Program-made: the position numbers and the translations under genes
Part shown: positions 58,735 to 64,000 of the stretch, piece after piece
How the letters are laid out: each line of letters begins with the position of its first letter
How positions within the stretch are numbered: position 1 is the stretch's first letter
Notes under the pieces: generated by a model
What the model saw: only the letters and a program-made list of their open reading frames with translations
Told to the model about the DNA's origin: nothing
The model's database searches: none
Origin: Phytomonas francai
Taxonomy: Eukaryota; Euglenozoa; Kinetoplastea; Trypanosomatida; Trypanosomatidae
NCBI GenBank assembly: GCA_001766655.1
Contig: MJCC01000001.1
Location: 1,509,220 to 1,573,219, forward strand
Direction: 5' to 3'
DNA: 64,000 nucleotides

Positions 58735-59132
58735 ATAGTTCATTTTAAGGCGTAATTGCATTATTTCTCTAGCACTTTTTTCCGTTTGCTTAGGGGAAAA
58801 TGTATCTTGTTTATCTGAGAACCATTTTCTAATTTAATTTCGAGATATACGTATGCGGAGTTGTACCGATTATTATGTTTTGTGGGGGAAAGAAACTTTG
58901 AATTTAGTTGAATAATAAATAGGCATTATTGTGTTATGCACTGAATTTTTAATTATTACTTTTCTAACTGAATTTATTACTAAGAAACCTTTTATGAAAA
59001 TGGTTTATTCTGTTTTTTTCCGAAGACTTAACTTTTGTCGACGATTGCACGTTTTTTCCCTTTGGGTTACTTACCTTTCCTCTCTATACTTCTGTGTGTG
59101 CATCTTAGACCCGGCATAATTTTCTAGTGAAA
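58735..59132. other. Intergenic spacer
   Basis: The spacer holds the RPL5 3' UTR and a good pyrimidine tract (about 59048-59102) ending in AG at 59107-59108, upstream of the RPL15 start. No other feature is seen. Confidence 0.6.
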
Positions 59133-59747
59133 ATGGGAGCCTTTATGTACATCAACGAGCTGTGGAAGAAGAAGTCTTCCGATGTGATGCGCTTCATTCA
59201 GCGCATCCGCTCGTGGGAGTTCCGTCATCAGCACACGGTTGTCCGCCTACGCCGGCCGACGCGCCCGGAGAAGGCGCGCATGCTGGGCTACAAGACGAAG
59301 CAGGGCTTCTGCGTTTTCCGCGTGCGCGTGCGCCGCGGCGGCCGCAAGCGCCCCGTCCACAAGGGCATCACCTACGGCAAGCCCAAGACCAGCGGCGTCC
59401 TCGGGATGAAGCTCAACAAGAACAACCGCGCGATCGCGGAGCAGCGCCTCGGCAAGCGCTTCGGCAACCTGCGCGTGCTCAACTCCTACTGGGTGAACAT
59501 GGACTCGACGTTTAAGTGGTACGAGATCATCGCGGTGGACCCGATGTGCAAGACGATCCGGCGTGACCCTCGCGTGAACTGGATTGTGAACGCCGTGCAC
59601 AAGCACCGCGAGCAGCGCGGCCTGACCTCGGCCGGCCGCAAGCACCGCGGGCTCTACCACAAGGGCCACAAGGCGTCGAAGCTCCGCCCCTCCTACCGCG
59701 CCGCGTGGCGCCGAAACAACCGCATGGTCTTCCTGCGCAAGCGGTAA
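59133..59747 (+). CDS. RPL15: 60S ribosomal protein L15 (eL15)
   Basis: The real ATG is at 59133 (a GTG six bases upstream is not a start), giving 204 aa, exactly the family length. Signatures include [71 protein letters not shown], and [20 protein letters not shown]. eL15 threads through 28S rRNA helices in the large subunit. Codons are strongly GC3-biased. Confidence 0.98.
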   Translation: MGAFMYINELWKKKSSDVMRFIQRIRSWEFRHQHTVVRLRRPTRPEKARMLGYKTKQGFCVFRVRVRRGGRKRPVHKGITYGKPKTSGVLGMKLNKNNRAIAEQRLGKRFGNLRVLNSYWVNMDSTFKWYEIIAVDPMCKTIRRDPRVNWIVNAVHKHREQRGLTSAGRKHRGLYHKGHKASKLRPSYRAAWRRNNRMVFLRKR

Positions 59748-59964
59748 GGAACACTTTCCATTGGTATGCTGGTCGAATCCTTTCTACTTTTATTTAATGA
59801 TTAAAAAAAAAATGTAGCACACTGGCACCATTTTGTGCAGTTCTCTTATGCATGTTAATAGTTGTACCGAGCACACTATTTTTTTTTATATATAAATCTG
59901 TTACACACTAATTTGACCTTCGTTTTTCTTTATCTTAACCATACCCAAGGGAAAATTCTACACC

Positions 59965-60279
59965 ATGAGCGTCCCTGCATCTCGTACCGGAATTATTGCT
60001 GGCTTCAACAAGGGCCACGTCACGACCCGTCGTGCCCGCCAGCCCACTTCGAACGACCGCTACGGACTTCCGCACAAGAAGCTTCGCGCTGTCAAGGCCA
60101 TCATTTCGGATGTTGTCGGCCTAAACCCGATGGAGAAGCGTGTTCAGGAGCTGCTGCGTGTGGGTAAGGAAAAGCGCGCGTTGAAGTTCTGCAAGAAGCG
60201 CCTTGGTAGCTTCTCCGCTGCCAAAAAGCGCCGTGCCAAGCTGGAGGAGGCCCTTCGCCATGCGACCAAGAAGCACTAA
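59965..60279 (+). CDS. RPL36: 60S ribosomal protein L36 (eL36)
   Basis: The 104-aa protein matches eL36 in length and sequence: GIIAGFNKGHVTTRRARQP, VKAIISDVVGLNPMEKRVQE, KRALKFCKKRLGSFSAAKKR, and a basic end (ALRHATKKH). eL36 lies on the solvent side of the 60S subunit. It follows RPL15 with a 217-base spacer in the ribosomal protein cluster L5-L5-L15-L36. Confidence 0.97.
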   Translation: MSVPASRTGIIAGFNKGHVTTRRARQPTSNDRYGLPHKKLRAVKAIISDVVGLNPMEKRVQELLRVGKEKRALKFCKKRLGSFSAAKKRRAKLEEALRHATKKH

Positions 60280-60636
60280 GGATTTGGATTGCTGCTTCAG
60301 CTTGCATGATTGATGTACTTCCGATTTTTTCCCTAAAGCTGTTTTATTATTTTTAATAATAAAAAAAATATTAAGATGTTTTGGAACGGAATACAAGAGT
60401 GAATGATAGTTGGTTCGTTTTCAGGAGTTCTGTCTTATTCAGTCCTGCCACTCTTTCTTTTTGGTCTTTTTTCCTTTCTTCGCTTCTTTTTCAGGTTTGT
60501 AGGTTTACTTTCCTCCTAAGTTCTTGGAATTGCGTTTTTACCAATTTATATGAAGGCAAGCAACCCACTAAAGTGGTATTCACTTCCTTCCCGCTCTAGA
60601 ATACAACAGACCGAAATTTGACGAATACATCATTGA
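60280..60636. other. Intergenic spacer
   Basis: This T-rich spacer ends in the acceptor tract cttccttcccgctctag (AG at 60599-60600), 37 bases before the ATG at 60637. No gene is seen. Confidence 0.6.
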
Positions 60637-61455
60637 ATGCTGGATCCAGTGGCGACAATTTTGTCTAATGATCTTTCTCGTCTATCCTTGCATCGTCAGG
60701 AGGATTATGAGCTCCTTGCGCAGGTCTATTGTCGACGCATCACAGAAGTCCCCTTAGTGGAGCACCGTGATACATATTATGCTTTACTATTGGAGGAGTT
60801 ATCCAAACGTGAACGATGGCATTATCAGTGTGAGAAGGCAATCATTGACAGAGTGATTGCGTGGAATGAAGGCGTGATTAGGAATCAGACAGCGCTTGCA
60901 GAGGCTTATGCGGAGCTGGGCTCCTTCCAATCATTTTGGTGTAATTACATGCAGCACACCTATCAGCTATCCAAAAAGTGTCTCGCAAGCAGTCCCTTTG
61001 CCCAACAGGAATCCAGCAGAATGCTTTACACGAGCGGTAGCAGTTCTGTCGTCTCTATTGTGCATGAGCAGCTTTTTGGACAGGGGGAGGAGGAGGATTT
61101 TACTGCCCCTGTCGTTGAGGAAAAGTTAAATGCGTTGCACCCACCCTCCCCCAACCATCGCCTCTATCACCTCGAGCAAAGTGATGAGCTTTCAAACACG
61201 ACGAAGGAGATTGTGGTGGAGGTTGATCTCAGACTTTCGGGGGTAAGGGCAGGAGCGCGCGACCGCCTTTTCCAACGCTGTCGTGAGTTCCAGATCCTCT
61301 TCATAGTATGGCTGCATACAATGCGGCAGAGGGGCGCCACGGAGGAGGAAATGACTGCTCTCAAGCACATTCCTGCTACTGCGGTAGCAGAGCTCCTACG
61401 AGGGGAGCGCAGGCGTCTAGAGGACATATTGACAAGGGTAAAAAATGTTGTCTAG
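60637..61455 (+). CDS. Hypothetical protein, mostly helical (272 aa)
   Basis: From ATG 60637. Residues about 1-110 are helical with many Tyr/Trp/Glu (LAQVYCRRITEVPLV, WHYQCEKAIIDRVIAW). An acidic low-complexity segment near 150-160 (GQGEEEDFTAP) follows, then a second helical part ending in a basic coil (LLRGERRRLEDILTRVK). I recognise no family. The upstream splice acceptor and balanced codon use support a real gene. Confidence 0.82.
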   Translation: MLDPVATILSNDLSRLSLHRQEDYELLAQVYCRRITEVPLVEHRDTYYALLLEELSKRERWHYQCEKAIIDRVIAWNEGVIRNQTALAEAYAELGSFQSFWCNYMQHTYQLSKKCLASSPFAQQESSRMLYTSGSSSVVSIVHEQLFGQGEEEDFTAPVVEEKLNALHPPSPNHRLYHLEQSDELSNTTKEIVVEVDLRLSGVRAGARDRLFQRCREFQILFIVWLHTMRQRGATEEEMTALKHIPATAVAELLRGERRRLEDILTRVKNVV

Positions 61456-61855
61456 CGGATCGTTTGTATCCCTTTAAATTCCTCTTGTTAGGGGAGCTGC
61501 ATACGATCTTTTCAGTTTCTTGTTCTATGAATGGATTTATCTGTGTGATGTACATTTTGCATATTTTAATGCATGTAATGAGTAGGAGGTGGCGGAAAGG
61601 CAAAGAGAGTGTTTATTTCAAGGCGGAGGGATGCAACTGTGACCTTTGGACTATGGTCAAACATTTAATGCTTTTTCCTTTTCTTGAGGTGGCTTTTTTT
61701 TCCAGTCACCTCATCGTGTCATACCTTTAGACCATTAGTCATGATTGGTGCTATTATTGAAATAGAATTAGGGAATTTGTAACAATTGCGCTTCGCAAAG
61801 TCATCTACTGAAGAAAAAGGTTTCCAACTATCAGAGTCGCAGTTTTGGGGAAACT
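61456..61855. other. Intergenic spacer
   Basis: The spacer includes the candidate small reading frame 61527-61730. The rest is AT-rich leader and 3' UTR. Confidence 0.5.
61527..61730 (+). CDS. Possible small membrane protein (67 aa), low confidence
   Basis: A 67-codon frame runs from ATG 61527 to TAG 61730 between two longer plus-strand genes. It has two hydrophobic stretches (FICVMYILHILMHV and HLMLFPFLEVAFF) around a basic, Cys-containing middle (RRWRKGKESVYF). A pyrimidine-AG (AG near 61514) precedes it, which would allow its own trans-splicing. No homologue is recognised, and the frame could be chance sequence in a 3' UTR. Confidence 0.22.
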   Translation: MNGFICVMYILHILMHVMSRRWRKGKESVYFKAEGCNCDLWTMVKHLMLFPFLEVAFFSSHLIVSYL

Positions 61856-62743
61856 ATGCAATGCGCGCACTGTAGTAATTCTTCTTCCTGTTTTCACTGT
61901 CGATGTACTGTGTGTGGTGCCCATAACGAAGGGCAGCCCCAAATACGTTGCCTGCACTGCGCCTCCCTCACGCACACGACCTGCGCGAGAAATGCCCTGG
62001 ATGGCACCCCGTTGGACTTAGCGCCGGACCTACGCTCTCCACAACCGCCCGTTCGCTCGACGGCCACCTCACGTAGCTATCCCTCGTCCTTTTCTTCTAA
62101 CGGGGTCGCTCAGAACTACCCCTACTATTGCTCACCTGACTGCGTGCTCAGGGTGGGGCTCTACCCGAATCCAAACTTCGAAAAGGCGTTGAGCTCCGCG
62201 GTCGAGGAGGAGGCCGTGCGGCGTTGGGCGGAGGTCGTAGCCGACTTCTCGTTAACACGCAGAGAGGAAGCCAATAACGGGCACCCCACGTGGGCTTCGC
62301 CCACTGCTCTTTCATCCTCTCTTGAGCACTTCAAGGATGAGGAGGGGGGGCTTTCGTTTAGGGTGGCCTACTCGCAATTACGCTACGAGACGTGGCTGCG
62401 GTACTTTGAGCAGGAGCGTTTATTTCACGCCCACCCCGTATGGCTGCCACCAACGCACCTCGCCGTCAGTGAGCCCCTGCTTCGCGAGGCGAATGCGTTG
62501 ATTTCCGCAGAGGGCCAGGCACGTCGCCTTTATATGCTCTCCCCTGAAACCGCACCCGTCGGTTCTGTTGTGGCGCTCCCTGAGGATAGGCTTTGGAGGG
62601 AGGTTAGGAGCCTTTGCGTTGGCGAGACCAACAATTATCTGGTTGAATCCATAGAGAGAATATACAAGAACTCACAAGAGGTGAAGACTACCGCGGTGTT
62701 TAGGGTTTCCGATCTTGTTAAGATTAAGCCCTCCACGACTTGA
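61856..62743 (+). CDS. Cys-rich N-terminal zinc-finger-like protein (295 aa)
   Basis: From ATG 61856. The first 50 residues contain paired cysteines and histidine: CAHC, CFHCRCTVC, CLHC and HTTC. The spacing suggests a small zinc-binding module of RING, PHD or extended-PHD type. A further CSPDC lies near residue 90. The remainder is mixed alpha/beta with several Trp (LRYETWLRYF) and has no recognisable enzyme motif. Possible roles include chromatin reading or ubiquitin transfer, but neither can be shown from sequence. Length and domain layout do not match a family I can name. Confidence 0.82.
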   Translation: MQCAHCSNSSSCFHCRCTVCGAHNEGQPQIRCLHCASLTHTTCARNALDGTPLDLAPDLRSPQPPVRSTATSRSYPSSFSSNGVAQNYPYYCSPDCVLRVGLYPNPNFEKALSSAVEEEAVRRWAEVVADFSLTRREEANNGHPTWASPTALSSSLEHFKDEEGGLSFRVAYSQLRYETWLRYFEQERLFHAHPVWLPPTHLAVSEPLLREANALISAEGQARRLYMLSPETAPVGSVVALPEDRLWREVRSLCVGETNNYLVESIERIYKNSQEVKTTAVFRVSDLVKIKPSTT

Positions 62744-63081
62744 CTTGTCTTTTATCTTCTCTTCTTCTGGTTAGGATCTGGAGGTCAGGGAACTGCACTA
62801 GCTCCTTTGAACCTTCTGCCATTCTTTTCTTTTGCATTGCGGTTATTCTTTCCATTATTATTCCATATTTAAAGTCCTAAGAGCAGACATGCATGTGTGG
62901 TGAATACTCACGAATATATGGCGTCTGTAAGCGACATACTTTTTCCGAATATATGCATACTCATTTAGTCACGAAATTTATGGGTCAAAACGGCGACTTT
63001 TAGTGCTAGTAAGCCATATTCCTTTTCTATATTGTTATTTTTAGTAGTCCTATTTGATTTATCCTTTTCCAAGATAATTTA
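62744..63081. other. Intergenic spacer
   Basis: The spacer contains pyrimidine-rich 3' UTR sequence and the acceptor region of the CCDC61 gene. No gene is seen. Confidence 0.55.
63050..63073 (+). promoter_or_regulatory. Trans-splice acceptor upstream of CCDC61
   Basis: A T/C-rich stretch ends in AG at 63072-63073, eight bases before the ATG at 63082, supporting that start for the right-edge gene. Confidence 0.55.
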
Positions 63082-64000
63082 ATGGAGTGCAGCGTGTTTT
63101 CACCGTGCGGGAGGTACCTGGTGCACTTTCGATCGGATGGCAAGACGCAGCTCGATCTCGAAGTGCGCGCGAAGCGGCCTGTTGCGCAGGCCGCCATGGT
63201 TGAGTCGAGACCTGAACAGGAGCGGGAGTCGACCCCGAGAGCGACCTCCTCGCCCGCCTCAGAGCCCCTTTTCGCCTCCTTGGATGAGAACCAGGTCCAG
63301 GAGCTGACCACCGCGGCGGGGGTGCGCAAGACGTTGAAAAATTTCTCCGAGATGATGTACCGCGCCTTAATCGGACGGACGGCGTGCGTGAAGTTTTACG
63401 TGGAAAGCTGCGCGGAGATGCGGCGCCGCATTGGGCTCGACATCCGGCGTCGGCGCCAGCGGCAGCCCCCGGACCCCGCCGCCCCCACCGACGAGCTGAA
63501 GAAAGAGGAGGAGGAGGTCGCTGACGAGGTGAACACCACGATCAACCTCAGCCTCAACAGCGACGTCGCCGAGGACGTCTTCGCGCAGTGCTTTTTCACG
63601 ATGGACTACGACGTGGACTTCACGCGGGCGGTCTTTCCGATCCCGCTCGGGCCCGTCCGGGGGGGGCCCGTTTCGCGCGCGATCGAAGTCCCGCCGGGCC
63701 GCGCGTGCTCACCGGGGGTGCTCGAGCGCAGCCTGCGGGAGGCCCTCCGCTCGCTCGAGAAGGCGCGCGGCGCGAACGAGCGGCTGCGGCGCGAGAACGC
63801 GGCGCTCGTGCGGCTGAGCCGGGAGAAGATGCTCGAGATGCGGCGCCTCTGCGAGGACTTTCAGGGCCACGTCGGGGCCGCCGCCGAGCTCGAGCGGCTG
63901 CGGGGCAAAACCACCGAACTCCGCGTGAAGCTGCGCGCCGCCGAGGACGCGCGCGACGCCGCCGAGCGGGCGTTGGCCGCCGCGCGCGCTGGGCCGCGGC
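63082..64000 (+). CDS. CCDC61: CCDC61/VFL3 basal-body protein, N-terminal part (runs off right edge)
   Basis: The frame from ATG 63082 is open for 306 codons to the window edge. Residues about 1-205 resemble the XRCC4/SAS-6-superfamily head of CCDC61. It begins MECSVFSPCGRYLVHFRSDG. A TLKNFSEMMYRALIGRTACV segment corresponds to the helix-strand that precedes LDLLTYTDLE in animal CCDC61. FTMDYDVDFTRAVFPIPLGP corresponds to the conserved YSVEFDRIHYPLPLPY block. A coiled coil follows from about residue 215, as in the family. CCDC61 (VFL3 in Chlamydomonas) forms filaments that anchor basal-body-associated fibres and set basal-body number and orientation. Two inserts, at about residues 35-75 and 120-155, make it divergent. 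The 3' half is extremely GC-rich. Confidence 0.8.
   Translation, partial: MECSVFSPCGRYLVHFRSDGKTQLDLEVRAKRPVAQAAMVESRPEQERESTPRATSSPASEPLFASLDENQVQELTTAAGVRKTLKNFSEMMYRALIGRTACVKFYVESCAEMRRRIGLDIRRRRQRQPPDPAAPTDELKKEEEEVADEVNTTINLSLNSDVAEDVFAQCFFTMDYDVDFTRAVFPIPLGPVRGGPVSRAIEVPPGRACSPGVLERSLREALRSLEKARGANERLRRENAALVRLSREKMLEMRRLCEDFQGHVGAAAELERLRGKTTELRVKLRAAEDARDAAERALAAARAGPR

Overview
The window is nuclear DNA from a kinetoplastid flagellate, most likely a trypanosomatid. The genes have no introns and lie in two long head-to-tail arrays. Many start codons sit a few bases downstream of a polypyrimidine tract plus AG, the signature of spliced-leader trans-splicing. The proteins include kinetoplastid-type metacaspase, trypanin/DRC4, CEP131, CCDC61/VFL3, tandem RPL5, and RPL15, RPL36 and RPL26. 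TAA, TAG and TGA all end genes, so the code is standard. Spacers are strongly AT-rich and full of short homopolymers and (AT)n, unlike the GC-rich spacers of Leishmania. I cannot name the genus from sequence alone.

Layout: from 1 to about 37.73 kb every gene is on the minus strand; from about 40.17 kb to the end every gene is on the plus strand. The 2.44 kb between them (37,730-40,173) is a divergent strand-switch region, where kinetoplastids normally start RNA polymerase II transcription in both directions. In transcription order, the minus array reads: roadblock dynein light chain, USP7-like deubiquitinase, CK2 alpha, a possible eroded membrane-protein gene, RCL1, an LRR/coiled-coil protein, RPL26, PMS1, CEP131, an unknown 304-aa protein, an EF-hand-like protein with a CaaX end, a neurobeachin-like scaffold without a BEACH module, a polytopic membrane protein, a possible Nup85-like solenoid, metacaspase, a 1459-aa unknown, and a gene that runs off the left edge. 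The plus array reads: a small mitochondrial-type membrane protein, RPN13, a TM/coiled-coil protein, DNA polymerase epsilon subunit B, DTWD1, trypanin, EBP2, a LOG/PpnN-type protein, a 2-TM protein, a p24 cargo receptor, a GAF protein, RPL5 twice, RPL15, RPL36, two unknowns, and a CCDC61/VFL3 gene that runs off the right edge.

The gene set is mostly housekeeping: ribosome synthesis (RCL1, EBP2, four ribosomal protein families), proteostasis (RPN13, USP7-like), DNA replication and repair (POLE2, PMS1), and secretion (p24). There is also a marked flagellum/basal-body component (CEP131, CCDC61, DRC4, roadblock, perhaps the LRR protein). Gene neighbours in such arrays are co-transcribed but usually not functionally linked, so position says little about function. 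Both edge genes are open reading frames cut by the window boundary; they were found by reading the sequence directly. Several apparent first start codons (TTG/GTG, or ATGs upstream of the splice acceptor) are corrected here.

Nothing in the window is a clearly novel multi-gene system. The items most worth a second look are the strand-switch region with its C/A...T/G tracts, the eroded-looking gene between RCL1 and CK2, the eukaryotic LOG-type protein, the BEACH-less neurobeachin, the EF-hand CaaX protein, and the RPL5 copies whose identity stops exactly at the start and stop codons.
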